A stretch of DNA of 23,750 nucleotides. It comes from a virus. The stretch lies in the IMG/VR virus record IMGVR_UViG_3300048928_000138, positions 1 to 23,750 of that record; one strand, given 5' to 3'. The notes under the pieces were generated by a model. It searched no databases and was not told where the DNA came from. It saw only the letters and a list, made by a program, of their open reading frames with translations. Below, in pieces: positions 14,093 to 23,095 of the stretch (position 1 is its first letter; each line of letters begins with the position of its first letter). Made by a program: the position numbers and the translations under genes.

Positions 14093-16318
14093 ATGGCCCT
14101 AACTGCTGATCAAGTTGTCGTTGAGCTCAAAGCTGAAGTCAACGCTTACATGCAAAATGTGGGCAGAGCTCAAACTGACTTCTCTCAGAAGATAGGAAAA
14201 ATGAGCGAAGATGCGGTTAAGGCCGGTAATGCATCTGCCGTCGCATTCAACAGCGCAACAGGAGCTTTCGAGAAGGCCGCGCCAGCAATCAAGAAGACCG
14301 GCGAACAGTCAAAAATGGCGCAGCAGCAAATGCGCAATCTCGCATTTCAGTTCCAGGATATCGGAACAATGCTTGCGGCAGGCCAATCACCGTTCATGCT
14401 GCTCGCACAGCAGTTGCCACAGGTGACAATGTATGGCGGGCAGATGACTGGTGTCATGGGCGCGCTTAAACAGACGGTTTCAAGTCTGATTAGTCCTCTC
14501 GGTATCGCGACAACGGCGTTCGTCGTTCTTGGATCGGCAGCCATCAGCTATTTTGATACTTGGTTCCAAGATGCGCCCGATATGGAGGAAATTCTAAAAA
14601 AGCATAAGTCAAACATTGATGCTTTGGGTCCTTCATACAAGCAAGCAATTGAAGACGCTAAGAAATATATCGAGCAAAATCAGGAAGTGGCGAAAGCCCT
14701 GTCGGAAGCTATCTTTGCCGACGCTAAAAAGACAGCGACTCAAGACGCCAAGGACTTGGTAAGCGAAGTCGGTAAGGCCATTGCATCTGCGTTAAGTGGC
14801 GCAGGTATAATGACATTCGATGGCGCTGGCGCTTTCCAGCCGCTTGTAGAAGCCTTTGAGAGGTTCAAGGCCTCGGTTGAGGCGGGAACGCCTGACATTG
14901 CTCGGCTTAGGGAGGAGATTGTTAAGGCTGGCAATTCGGATGCCTCAATCAAAAAGCTGTCTCTCTCTCTTTTGCAGCTAACAAACGATGCGAACGGTAC
15001 TGCTAATATCGTTTCGGGAATTGAAAAGGCGCTTGATCCTGTTGCTCTTGCCGTAGATCGTTTTTCGCAAGCGGTGGACAATGTCAAATCTGACGAGGCC
15101 AGAAAGGAGCTTTCAGCGTTTGAGGATAGGCTGGCAACCGGTAAAGTCTCGATTGAGGAAGTCGAGCAAGCGATAAACAGTCTGTCCGGGCGTTATCCCG
15201 ATCTTTCATCGGCACGTCAGGAACTACTTACGCTCGCGGCGGCAGCCATTCAGGCAAGAGATAGCATAAGCCGTGTTGTCACCACACCAAAAGGCGATGC
15301 TCTTCCGGGTCCAGGTCAGGACAAACGCTCAAAAGAACAGTCCGAATACCTCAGTGACCAACTCTCGCTGTGGCGAAGGATGAATCCAGAAGCTTTCAAG
15401 CTGGAAAAGACCCTTGAGCGGCAGAACAAACAGCTCGATAAGCAGGATAAGAAGAAGAGTAAAAAGGATAAAACGGATTCGTGGGATCGTTACAATCAGC
15501 GTCTTCAAGACAATATCGACCTTGCAGAAACTGAGTACACCGTCCAGCTGAAGCTGAACCCACTCGTTGAAGATTATGGGTATGCCCTCGAATACAATCG
15601 AGTTTATCAGGAAGGCTTGAACGCAGCTCGGAAAGCTGGCCGCACGCTAGATGCTGAAGAGTTGAAAGCACTTAGTGAAAAAGCTGCCTACCTCGCGATG
15701 GTGAAGGCTGGAACCGATCAAGTGCAGGAAGCTCAAGATCAGGCAAGGCAGGCTGCAGACTTCTTTAAAGACAGCATGTTTGATGCTTTCCAGTCGCTTG
15801 TACCTGCAATCGAAACCGGTAACAAAGCACTGGATCGCTTTCTGAATACGCTCATCGACACCGTCCTGCAGGCTGCGCTTCTGGGCAAAGGGCCTTTGGC
15901 GGGAATATTTGGTTCAGGTGGGGGAAGCGGCGGTCTATTCGGGTCACTGTTGGGTGGTCTGTTCCGAGAAAATGGCGGGCCAGTTAAAAAGGGCCAACCA
16001 TACATCGTGGGAGAGAAGCGCCCCGAAGTATTTGTTCCTGATCAGAATGGCACCATCTTGCCAAGAGTTCCTTCCGTGTCAGCGCCAACGTCGCCTGTGA
16101 CATCAGCGATAACGGGAGCCGCTGGTACAGCAAAAGCTCATGTGACAGTTGGCGTTAGCGTAGATACCGACGGCAACCTTCGAGCTTTTGTGAAGGACAT
16201 TGCCCAAAGAGAATCTGTTTCCACCAGTCGCGCTGCAATAGCGGCTTATGATAAAGGCGGGGCAGTCCGCACAGCCCGTGATCTTCGTCAGGTTAGTTCG
16301 AGAGGAATGGCAAAGTAA
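14093..16318 (+). CDS. Tail tape measure protein
   Basis: Sets tail length and is carried inside the tube. The 741-aa protein has a long helical N-terminus, the conserved block MRNLAFQFQDIGTMLAAGQS then PFMLLAQQLPQV (residues 80-111), a hydrophobic segment (about 132-154), a long helical middle, a Lys-rich stretch near residues 440-465, and a Gly-rich C-terminus with LFRENGGPVKKGQPYIVGE and EVFVPDQNGTI. By the usual relation of about 0.15 nm per residue the tail would be near 110 nm. The ATG at 14093 is only 11 bp from the divergent moron start. Its stop overlaps the next start (TAATG). Confidence 0.92.
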   Translation: MALTADQVVVELKAEVNAYMQNVGRAQTDFSQKIGKMSEDAVKAGNASAVAFNSATGAFEKAAPAIKKTGEQSKMAQQQMRNLAFQFQDIGTMLAAGQSPFMLLAQQLPQVTMYGGQMTGVMGALKQTVSSLISPLGIATTAFVVLGSAAISYFDTWFQDAPDMEEILKKHKSNIDALGPSYKQAIEDAKKYIEQNQEVAKALSEAIFADAKKTATQDAKDLVSEVGKAIASALSGAGIMTFDGAGAFQPLVEAFERFKASVEAGTPDIARLREEIVKAGNSDASIKKLSLSLLQLTNDANGTANIVSGIEKALDPVALAVDRFSQAVDNVKSDEARKELSAFEDRLATGKVSIEEVEQAINSLSGRYPDLSSARQELLTLAAAAIQARDSISRVVTTPKGDALPGPGQDKRSKEQSEYLSDQLSLWRRMNPEAFKLEKTLERQNKQLDKQDKKKSKKDKTDSWDRYNQRLQDNIDLAETEYTVQLKLNPLVEDYGYALEYNRVYQEGLNAARKAGRTLDAEELKALSEKAAYLAMVKAGTDQVQEAQDQARQAADFFKDSMFDAFQSLVPAIETGNKALDRFLNTLIDTVLQAALLGKGPLAGIFGSGGGSGGLFGSLLGGLFRENGGPVKKGQPYIVGEKRPEVFVPDQNGTILPRVPSVSAPTSPVTSAITGAAGTAKAHVTVGVSVDTDGNLRAFVKDIAQRESVSTSRAAIAAYDKGGAVRTARDLRQVSSRGMAK

Positions 16319-16929
16319 TGGCTGAACTTCTCCCATCTGGTCTTCGTTATGAAGCGACTTTCCCTGTGCTCAATCGCTCGGTCTCCATGTCAAAATATGG
16401 CGATCGGGCGATATCATTTATCGAGAACGGTGATCCATTTTGGACGTGGACAGCGAAGGTAGTAAGCCTCACGAATGCTGACCGAAATCGGCTAGAGGCA
16501 TTTATTGATCGCTGCCGGGGTGGACAGGTGACAGTCCATTACACGCCCAAGCACGTTTGCATTCCGCAGGCTTATTGGGGCGATCCTAACAATCCAACAA
16601 TCATTGGCAATCCGACACTCACAGCCATCAACGGCAATACAATTACCCTCGGAACTGTGGTTGTCGGATTAAAGCTGAAAGCGGGTGATCTCATTGGGCT
16701 GTCCAATGGTGATTATAACCTCATCGTCCGAGTGGCAGTCGATGCGACAGCAGCCACAACAAACTTGCAGGTTAGGATTGAGCCTTTTCTGCCTTCGTAC
16801 ATCACGACAGGTTCAGTGGTCCGGTTGAAAAATCCGATTATGAACATGCGTCTAATGCCGGGCAGTTGGAGCATTGGAGAGGGTAAATTCCCCGAAGCAA
16901 CCTTCCAGCTCGTGGAGGTTCCGAGGTAA
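16318..16929 (+). CDS. Distal tail / upper baseplate protein (203 aa)
   Basis: Beta-rich protein directly after the tape measure gene, where the distal tail protein usually lies. Features include RYEATFPVLNRSVSMSKYGD, FWTWTAKVVSLTNADRNRLE and FIDRCRGGQVTVHY at the N-terminus, then a small beta domain and a C-terminal strand pair (GSWSIGEGKFPEATFQLVEV). The first part resembles the tail-tip adaptor domain of lambda-like phages. The start overlaps the tape measure stop (TAATG) and its own TAA overlaps the next ATG. The exact family is not certain. Confidence 0.7.
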   Translation: MAELLPSGLRYEATFPVLNRSVSMSKYGDRAISFIENGDPFWTWTAKVVSLTNADRNRLEAFIDRCRGGQVTVHYTPKHVCIPQAYWGDPNNPTIIGNPTLTAINGNTITLGTVVVGLKLKAGDLIGLSNGDYNLIVRVAVDATAATTNLQVRIEPFLPSYITTGSVVRLKNPIMNMRLMPGSWSIGEGKFPEATFQLVEVPR

Positions 16930-17495
16930 TGGCTTTTCCAGCACGTCTGCAACAGCTTCTAAACGAGGGCAGAGGCAAGATTGCTTCTGCCGTCAAATTT
17001 GAGTTTGGCACCGGAACGTATGGCTTCTTCGCAGGCAAGGGCAGTATCGATTATGGCGGTTTGACCTATCACGGCAATACGCTGATCGATATTGACGAGC
17101 CTGTCTATGCGCTCGGAACCGCTGCGCAGCCGATCACAATGAAGCTGCCCGCTAAATCTGACTTCGGCCTCACACCTGACAAGCTCGGTCTGATCGAACA
17201 GGAGGATTACAAAAACCGACCTGTTACGTTCTACGACTTCTACTTTGACCCGGACAACAACGCCTTTCTCCATGCTGAACCGACGTTCTACGGCTATGTG
17301 GATGTCATTGATCATCGCGAAGAAGGTGACGAAGTCTGGCTGGAAGGGCATATCGAAACCGGCGCGGTCGATAACTTCCGGGAAGGGTATCGATATGCAT
17401 CGCATGAGGATCAGCAGCTCGTTTCACCGGGCGACATGTTCTTCGAATATGCAGCAAGGATCAAAAATGAATTCTTCAAAATCAAATTTGGCTAG
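16929..17495 (+). CDS. Baseplate hub-type protein (188 aa)
   Basis: A beta-rich protein in the position of the GTA gp13/DUF2163 or lambda L-type hub protein, just before an NlpC/P60-like gene. Readable pieces are KIASAVKFEFGTGTYGFFAG, SIDYGGLTYHGNTLIDIDEP and NRPVTFYDFYFDPDNN, a pattern of strands reading 'gldYdGltY.g..l..i' typical of such hubs. It ends in a helix (FFEYAARIKNEFFKIKFG). Its end overlaps the next gene by 29 bases. It probably links the tube to the J-like tip. The family name is inferred from position and pattern. Confidence 0.65.
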   Translation: MAFPARLQQLLNEGRGKIASAVKFEFGTGTYGFFAGKGSIDYGGLTYHGNTLIDIDEPVYALGTAAQPITMKLPAKSDFGLTPDKLGLIEQEDYKNRPVTFYDFYFDPDNNAFLHAEPTFYGYVDVIDHREEGDEVWLEGHIETGAVDNFREGYRYASHEDQQLVSPGDMFFEYAARIKNEFFKIKFG

Positions 17496-17904
17496 GGTGC
17501 CTGGTTGGGACCGGGCGGTTGAAGATCTTGCTTCTCAGCATGTGAATATTTTGCCGGAGTGGGGAAAATCCGACTGTCTGATGTGTGCTGCCGATGCGAT
17601 CAAGGCGGTTACAGGGATTGATCCACTCTTGAAGTTTCGTGGGAAGTATCAGACTGAAGCCGGGGCAGCGCGAAAGATGCGCCAGAACGGCTGCAAGAAC
17701 GTCAAAGATGTGTTCGAGACCTATCTTGGCCTTGAGCCTGTCAATTGCCTCTCCGCGCGCCGTGGCGACGTTGGCGTCATGAAACTGAACGGGGAGTATG
17801 TCGCCGGTTTCATTTGTAGTTCTGGCTTTGCAGTCAAACAGCCACAAGGGTTGACATTCTTTCCGGTTACGGAAATCGAGCAAGCCTACACTGTAGGCGA
17901 ATAA
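17467..17904 (+). CDS. NlpC/P60-like tail tip protein (DUF6950 type)
   Basis: The 145-aa protein sits between hub and J-like genes, where phages place a tail-tip peptidoglycan endopeptidase. EWGKSDCLMCAADAIKAVTG (residues 31-50) is the Cys-containing helix of the fold, with C37 as candidate nucleophile; RGKYQTEAGAARKMRQNG and RRGDVGVMKLNGEYVAGF follow. The usual catalytic His after the GDV strand is not visible, as in DUF6950 proteins, so hydrolase activity is open. The ATG at 17467 has AAGGA upstream and lies inside the preceding gene. An 80-base gap with no visible gene follows. Confidence 0.75.
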   Translation: MNSSKSNLARVPGWDRAVEDLASQHVNILPEWGKSDCLMCAADAIKAVTGIDPLLKFRGKYQTEAGAARKMRQNGCKNVKDVFETYLGLEPVNCLSARRGDVGVMKLNGEYVAGFICSSGFAVKQPQGLTFFPVTEIEQAYTVGE

Positions 17905-17984
17905 CAGCACCGACAATTTGCAATGACCAAGGCTCGTACCAGTGGCGGGCCAGCTTTGTTGCATTCATTTGCAAGGTTTATCTC

Positions 17985-20963
17985 ATGCCATTTCTTGCGC
18001 CTGTCGCTGCTTGGATCGGCGGAATTGTCTCGAGCGTGGCTGCATGGGCTGCCGCTAGTCCAATTCTTGCCGGTATCGCACAAACAGCCTTCGGCATTGC
18101 GCTGAAATATGCGGTCAACGCGCTGTTTCCGCCAAAGACACAAAGCCGTGCATCCGAGCTGGAAACGCAATATGGCGCAAACATTCCGCGCTCGGTCATT
18201 CTCGGCACCTGCGGGATTGAAGGGCATCATGTCTACCGGAATAGCTACGGCTCTGGGGGCAGGCTTATTCAGGACGTTTTTGCTCTTGCTAGCTTTCGTA
18301 TCACAGCCGTTCCGCGTGTTCGATACAACGGCGCATGGCGCGTTCTGGCAGAGCAAGATGCTGATGGTTATTGGCTGGTCCCTAACGAAGGCACAAGTGG
18401 CGATGACCATGACAACGTGCGCGTCAAATTCTACTACGGCACTATGGATCAGCAGGCCGACGCGACACTGATTAATCGTGCGCGTCCAGCTGGTCGTTGG
18501 ACCGCAAACCACCGTGGCGCAGGCGTTGCTTATGCGATTGTGTTCTCCGAACTGCGCAAGAACGGCGATGGCCTCACTTCTCCGGCAAAGTTGCTGTTCG
18601 AAGTCGTCGGCGCTCCGCTTTACGATTGGCGAAAAGACAGCACTATGGGCGGTTCAGGTCCTCATCGGTGGGATAATCAGAATACTTGGGAATACAGCGA
18701 TAATCCCGCGGTTCAAATTTACAACCTCGAACGCGGCTTCTTCAACGGTTCTCAGCGCATGGTTGGCAAAGCCGTTCGCGCAAGCCGACTACCTTTGGCA
18801 GAATATACGCAAGCTGCGAACATCTGCGACGAAGTGATGTCCGACAACACGAAACGTTATCGGTCAAACGCAATCGCAAAAGATGGCCCCGGTGCCAACC
18901 ATGATGCGAACCTCACGCCAATTCTTGAAGCGATGTGCGGTTCTTGGGTCGAGCGCGTTGATGGTGAGTTTCCGATTGCTGGCGCGCCACAAGCTATCGT
19001 GGCGACTATTACGGACAGTGATGTCAAGAAAGGCGCACCGCTCCGCATGAGCGTAAAGCGGAAGCGGACTGAGCTGATCAACACGGTCGCTGCGTCTTAT
19101 ATCTCAGCAGAAGATTTCTATGAAACGAAAGACGCCGCAACCCGCATCGACACAGGCGCTTTAGCAGAAGACCGCGAAACGCTTGCCAGTGCTATCCCAT
19201 ATGGCGCTGTCACCGATCCTAAGCAGGTTGACCGTCTCGCAGATATTGCCATTCGTGGCGCTCGCTATCAGGCGTCTGCCGAGATTACCGTTCATCCGAA
19301 GTTTCTTGATATGATCAAGGAAGGACGGTGGCTTCGTTGGAACAGCGCGAAGTATGGCGACCGAACGTTTCAGGTTCTCACGCGCCAGCTCGGCGGCATT
19401 AATACGGATGGCGCGCGTGATATCTCAATTGCGTTGCAGCAGATCAGCAACGGCGTATTCGATCCGACTGCGTATGAAACTAACCCTCCGAATATCGTGG
19501 TGGTTCCTCCGCCTCAGTATCTTGCTGAGGTTCAGAACTTCGATGTGCTGCCGATTATCGTTAAGGCTGACGGAGGTGGGGAGCTTCCGGGCGCACGCCT
19601 TCTCTGGGATCAGATTGACGATATTTCAGTTGTTGGCGTCGACATTGAATATTGGCCCGCCAATGACCCGACACAGGTGTTTAAGCGGTTTGTTACTTGG
19701 GATGTCACCAATGTCATCCTTGTGGAAGGGCTGACATCGCTCACGGATTGGTTTGTTCGAACCCGACTTCGTGTTGATAATGGCCGCTCTGTGTCTTGGT
19801 CTGCGGCAACGCCGTTTCGCACACTCAATGCGAATAACGGTAATCCCATCGATTACGAGGGGCTTGACGATGATCTGAAAGGTTATCTAGGCTGGATTGG
19901 TCCGCAGATGCGTGAAATCATCCGTCAGGCGGAAGAACTTGCGACAACGACATCTGACAACCACAACGCAAACTATGCAGATATCCAGCGTTTAAGCCGT
20001 CAGCTTACCAGCACGTTCAGCAATGCGCAGGCGAGCTGGCAAGAAGACATCCTTGTCGCAACTGGTCCAAACAGTGCAATTGGTCAGCAGCTTATCCGCA
20101 TCAATGCGCAGCTCTGGGATAATACCGGTGCTAGCATCGTCCAACTTCTTCAGGCCAGAGTTGATGGCGTTGAAGATGAGGTTGAAGCTCAGGCAACGGC
20201 AATCACCAGCCTGACGACTGTTGTGAACAATGTCAGCGCAAATGCGACATTCAGAATGGCAAGCTCAGTTGCGCCGTCTGGCTGGAACTCTCGTATCGGT
20301 ATGCAGGTTGAGGGCGGGACAGTTGGCGACTGGAAGAGCGCCGGACTGTTTCTGGATGTCAACAATACACAGGCCCGCATAGCGCTGATGGCTGCGCAGA
20401 TTGTTTTCACCAACGGCACTGAGTTTTTTCACCCGTTCGTCATTCAGAACAACGTCATGTATGGCGAAGGCTTCGTCATGGACTGGGCGAAGATCGTGAA
20501 TGTATCGATCGAGTGGGCGCAAATTCAGAATGCTGTGATCGACAATCTGATTGTGGGAACAAGCAACCTCGACTTCAACGCTGTGACGGGAACGACCGAC
20601 ACGTCGTACAATATCAACACGTCAGTCAATGACGTTACCTTAAGCTCATTCGTGATCAACAGCCCGCAAGGCAACACGATTTTGCTGGATTGGTACGTCA
20701 ATGCCACCCTGACCATCGTTGGCGGTTCAACGCAGTCAACGACCACGATATCGCTTATCAATACCACTACAGGGGCTGTCATTCGACAGTTCAGCTATGG
20801 TCTCACCACCGGTCAGAGCACAGCGGTTTCGATCAACACGGCAGCTATTGATAGCAGCGCGGTTCGTGGGAACAATACCTATCAGGTCAGAAAGACCAAC
20901 AACCAGACCGGAACGAACTTAAGCGGTTCAGGAAATCTGAAATCGCTCGTCTGGAAACGCTGA
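17985..20963 (+). CDS. J-like host specificity / tail tip protein
   Basis: At 992 aa this is the large central tip protein that contacts the host. The N-terminus is strongly hydrophobic (residues 1-48, FLAPVAAWIGGIVSSVAAWA), as is common in this class. Next come tip domains with RSVILGTCGIEGHHVYRNSY, then WVERVDGEFPIAGAPQA, a fibronectin-like part around 520-620, and a coiled coil near residues 645-745. A DUF1983-type section (FRMASSVAPSGWNSRIGMQV, GLFLDVNNTQ) follows, and last a Thr/Ser/Asn-rich beta tip that likely determines receptor binding. The ATG at 17985 has AAGG upstream. A separate fibre gene follows after 59 bases. Confidence 0.88.
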   Translation: MPFLAPVAAWIGGIVSSVAAWAAASPILAGIAQTAFGIALKYAVNALFPPKTQSRASELETQYGANIPRSVILGTCGIEGHHVYRNSYGSGGRLIQDVFALASFRITAVPRVRYNGAWRVLAEQDADGYWLVPNEGTSGDDHDNVRVKFYYGTMDQQADATLINRARPAGRWTANHRGAGVAYAIVFSELRKNGDGLTSPAKLLFEVVGAPLYDWRKDSTMGGSGPHRWDNQNTWEYSDNPAVQIYNLERGFFNGSQRMVGKAVRASRLPLAEYTQAANICDEVMSDNTKRYRSNAIAKDGPGANHDANLTPILEAMCGSWVERVDGEFPIAGAPQAIVATITDSDVKKGAPLRMSVKRKRTELINTVAASYISAEDFYETKDAATRIDTGALAEDRETLASAIPYGAVTDPKQVDRLADIAIRGARYQASAEITVHPKFLDMIKEGRWLRWNSAKYGDRTFQVLTRQLGGINTDGARDISIALQQISNGVFDPTAYETNPPNIVVVPPPQYLAEVQNFDVLPIIVKADGGGELPGARLLWDQIDDISVVGVDIEYWPANDPTQVFKRFVTWDVTNVILVEGLTSLTDWFVRTRLRVDNGRSVSWSAATPFRTLNANNGNPIDYEGLDDDLKGYLGWIGPQMREIIRQAEELATTTSDNHNANYADIQRLSRQLTSTFSNAQASWQEDILVATGPNSAIGQQLIRINAQLWDNTGASIVQLLQARVDGVEDEVEAQATAITSLTTVVNNVSANATFRMASSVAPSGWNSRIGMQVEGGTVGDWKSAGLFLDVNNTQARIALMAAQIVFTNGTEFFHPFVIQNNVMYGEGFVMDWAKIVNVSIEWAQIQNAVIDNLIVGTSNLDFNAVTGTTDTSYNINTSVNDVTLSSFVINSPQGNTILLDWYVNATLTIVGGSTQSTTTISLINTTTGAVIRQFSYGLTTGQSTAVSINTAAIDSSAVRGNNTYQVRKTNNQTGTNLSGSGNLKSLVWKR

Positions 20964-21022
20964 ACGTCTCAATCAAACAATCTGACTAACCAGACCGTGC
21001 TTTTGCATGGGGAGGCAAATCT

Positions 21023-21997
21023 ATGGCCGTTTTACCTGATTACGTGTCGGGAACGATTACTGTCACACAAGGTGACGTCAATTTCACCGGCACCAATACG
21101 CTTTGGCGAACGATGGGCTTTCGTGAGGGTGATACTGTGCAATTGCAAGGTTTCACAGCGATCATCAAGGGAACAAGCGAATTCGGTAATCCTATCGATA
21201 GCAATGTTACGGGTCAGTTCGTTGAGCCTTGGCCGGGAGAGAGCGGAACATTCTCGTACCGCATGCGATTTCTGCCAGATGGTGCGAGGTTTGCAGGCAA
21301 GTCTACAAACCTTATCGAACTTCTAGGAAATGGCATTCTGTCCAACCTCGCTGAACTTGGTGTCGAGGATGGCAAGGTGCCGGTTGGTAACGCAGCTGGT
21401 CAGTATGAGCTGAAGCCGACCTCAGGCTTCGGCATCCAAGACCCAAACGGCAGTCTTGCCAAGCTTGCCGCCTTAACGCTGGCTGCGAATAAAATCCTGA
21501 ACACCGATGGTTCTGGAAATCTTACGCAATCGGATATTACGGCTGCGGCTCTCGTGCTTTTGAAACTCGCTGGTACGGCTTCCGCTAACAAATTTCCCTT
21601 CTTTGATACAGCAACAAGCACTGCTCTTACGGATCTGACTTCTTTCGCTAGGCAACTGCTTTCAAAAGCCAATGCTGCCCAGATGTATGCTCTTCTTGGC
21701 GGATCGTCTGGCAGTGGTTGGGAAAGAACGCCGGGCGGGCAGTTAATCCAATACGGCGCAGAGGCTCAAACGACTAATTCGGCTGGTGGCTTTTCGATCA
21801 CTCTGCCCACCGCATACGGGGCAGCGTACTCTTATCGGCCAGTGATCGTGAACGGCAATTCAAATGTAGGTGTTAATTTTTCCGTCTGGCCGGAACAGAC
21901 GGCTAATGCCTTTTCAGCTGTTGCGAAATACGCGGACAGTGGAACGCCTGCTGTTGGCATTCTGGCGCAGGTAAACTGGCTCACGATCGGGGTTTGA
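21023..21997 (+). CDS. Tail fibre with gp53-like C-terminal receptor-binding domain
   Basis: The 324-aa fibre starts with a small beta attachment domain (VSGTITVTQGDVNFTGTNTL, then MGFREGDTVQLQGF) often used to dock fibres on the tip. A low-complexity middle follows (DGSGNLTQSDITAAALVLLK). The C-terminus (GWERTPGGQLIQYGAEAQTT to the end) matches the gp53-like domain: a 'lPgGliiqwG' turn, then ITLPTAYGAAYSYRPVIVNG and a strand-rich finish. It should form a trimeric fibre binding surface sugars. GGGGAGG lies upstream of the ATG at 21023. The fibre chaperone gene starts one base after its stop. Confidence 0.85.
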   Translation: MAVLPDYVSGTITVTQGDVNFTGTNTLWRTMGFREGDTVQLQGFTAIIKGTSEFGNPIDSNVTGQFVEPWPGESGTFSYRMRFLPDGARFAGKSTNLIELLGNGILSNLAELGVEDGKVPVGNAAGQYELKPTSGFGIQDPNGSLAKLAALTLAANKILNTDGSGNLTQSDITAAALVLLKLAGTASANKFPFFDTATSTALTDLTSFARQLLSKANAAQMYALLGGSSGSGWERTPGGQLIQYGAEAQTTNSAGGFSITLPTAYGAAYSYRPVIVNGNSNVGVNFSVWPEQTANAFSAVAKYADSGTPAVGILAQVNWLTIGV

Positions 21998-21998
21998 G

Positions 21999-22490
21999 AT
22001 GGAAAAGAAAATCTATGTAACCGTGGATGATGATGGTTTCCCGAACGGGTTTTGGGATATGGCCGCTTATCCGGACGACACCCAGATCGAAGTGCCTGCA
22101 AAGGCTATCGAAATAACACGCCAGCAGTATGACGATGTTTACCTCAATCGTGCGTCTCGGAAGCTGGAAAACGGTCGTTTCGTTGCGGTCGCTGTAGCAG
22201 ACCCTGTCCCGAGCGTTGAGCAGTACCGCCGAGCTATTCAGTCGCTAATCGACAGTAAGGCCGTGGCGCTTCAGTACGACAGCGGCGCGACCTTGGCGAG
22301 TTACGTCAACTCGACAATTGAACAATGGGCCGCTGAAGCCCAAGCGTTCGTCGCGTGGCGTGATGCTGTTTGGCTCTATGCGCTAGCTGAATTGGACAAG
22401 GTGCAGCGAGGTGAGAGCAATCAGCCAAGTGTCGAAGCATTCTTGGCTGAACTGCCGGTGTTTGAATGGTCTGGGGCCCAAAGCGGATGA
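21999..22490 (+). CDS. Tail fibre assembly-type chaperone (DUF4376-like)
   Basis: The 163-aa product follows the fibre gene by one base. The N-terminal half (MEKKIYVTVDDDGFPNGFWD, then EITRQQYDDVYLN) is of the kind found in fibre-associated proteins, while the C-terminal half is helical and Trp-rich: AVALQYDSGATLASYVNSTI, EQWAAEAQAFVAWRDAVWLY and PSVEAFLAELP. The latter resembles DUF4376 and related fibre-assembly chaperone domains. It probably helps fold or attach the fibre. It is the last plus-strand phage gene; no terminator is evident directly after its stop. Confidence 0.75.
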   Translation: MEKKIYVTVDDDGFPNGFWDMAAYPDDTQIEVPAKAIEITRQQYDDVYLNRASRKLENGRFVAVAVADPVPSVEQYRRAIQSLIDSKAVALQYDSGATLASYVNSTIEQWAAEAQAFVAWRDAVWLYALAELDKVQRGESNQPSVEAFLAELPVFEWSGAQSG

Positions 22491-22492
22491 CG

Positions 22493-22597
22493 TTACCGGA
22501 GAAGTTTTCGTTCTTCTTTGCAGCGCCACATCAGTGCACCCACGATAATTACAAAAACACTCACTGTCGCAATCGAAGCCCAGAATTCAGCCGGCAT
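22493..22597 (-). CDS. Small single-helix membrane protein (34 aa)
   Basis: An ATG at 22597 with GGAGA eight bases upstream opens a 34-codon frame: MPAEFWASIATVSVFVIIVG, then ALMWRCKEERKLLR. Residues 6-25 form one transmembrane helix and the C-terminus is strongly basic with one Cys. Its stop lies three bases from the fibre chaperone stop, tail to tail. Size and layout resemble small phage membrane peptides, but it is too short to assign as holin or spanin. The combination of ribosome site, clean helix and positive tail makes a real gene likely. Confidence 0.55.
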   Translation of the reverse strand: MPAEFWASIATVSVFVIIVGALMWRCKEERKLLR

Positions 22598-22654
22598 TTC
22601 ATTCTCCAAAGGTCCTAATGAAAACTTAACGCCATTCTGTAGACTTTGATCCAT

Positions 22655-22679
22655 AAAAAGAAAATCCCGGCAGTCGGGC
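22655..22679 (-). terminator. Terminator-like hairpin for the minus-strand gene at 22687-22935
   Basis: A short stem (CCCG 22666-22669 with CGGG 22675-22678) is followed on the minus strand by a T-rich run (22655-22664, complement of AAAAAGAAAA). It lies eight bases past the stop of the 22687-22935 gene. The 4-bp stem is weak. Its A-rich plus CCCGG layout resembles the two hairpin repeats at 22996-23140. Confidence 0.45.
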
Positions 22680-22686
22680 GTTCTAT

Positions 22687-22935
22687 TTAGTTCGCTCGTG
22701 TCTGCTCATGGTCCGTGTCTAGCAATATATGCTTCAATGTCAGTAACAGGATGAGTGCATCATCTCTCTGCATCGAGATGGCTTTCTGTTCTTGACCGTC
22801 AAGGAAATGGACACATACCGTCAGAATGTTCCCATGCCCGTCAGTGTCAAGGCTGGCGCCGAGCATCTTCGCATTTTTAATAGCGATAGCTGAGTGGCCG
22901 ATGTCGATATCGTCGTCTATGAAAATGTGCTTCAC
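22687..22935 (-). CDS. Small hypothetical protein (82 aa)
   Basis: The GTG at 22935 has AAGGGG eight bases upstream and gives MKHIFIDDDIDIGHSAIAIK, a short acidic strand-helix opening. Strands around residues 30-60 (GNILTVCVHFLDGQEQKAIS) and a C-terminal Leu-rich helix (DDALILLLTLKHILLDTDHE) follow. A longer reading from a GTG at 22968 has no ribosome site. It looks like a small soluble alpha-beta protein; no family recognised. It lies on the minus strand beyond the tail genes, in an accessory position near the probable prophage end. Confidence 0.6.
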   Translation of the reverse strand: MKHIFIDDDIDIGHSAIAIKNAKMLGASLDTDGHGNILTVCVHFLDGQEQKAISMQRDDALILLLTLKHILLDTDHEQTRAN

Positions 22936-22995
22936 GGTTTTCCCCTTACTAGAGCGAAAAATAATCACATAACCAAGAGAACACAGAGAATTTCG

Positions 22996-23034
22996 CTGAA
23001 GAAAACCCCGGACGACGGTAGGTCAAATCCGGGG
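22996..23034. repeat. Hairpin repeat copy 1 (A-rich plus CCCCGGA stem)
   Basis: CTGAAGAAAACCCCGGAC opens this copy; the 7-bp stem CCCCGGA (23006-23012) pairs with TCCGGGG (23028-23034) across a 15-nt loop. On the minus strand the stem is followed by a TTTTCTTC tract, so it could end minus-strand transcripts, though the loop is long. A second copy lies 100 bases to the right and a shorter related element at 22655-22679. Confidence 0.6.
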
Positions 23035-23095
23035 CTACACCTCCGGCAACTTTGACGGGCGGCCTTTGGTGCGATTTTATAATTTCAGAATACAA

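Noticed and set aside
17886-18512. A 208-codon minus-strand frame at the start of the J-like gene
   Set aside because: It is a shadow of the J-like gene, with no ribosome site and no recognisable domain.
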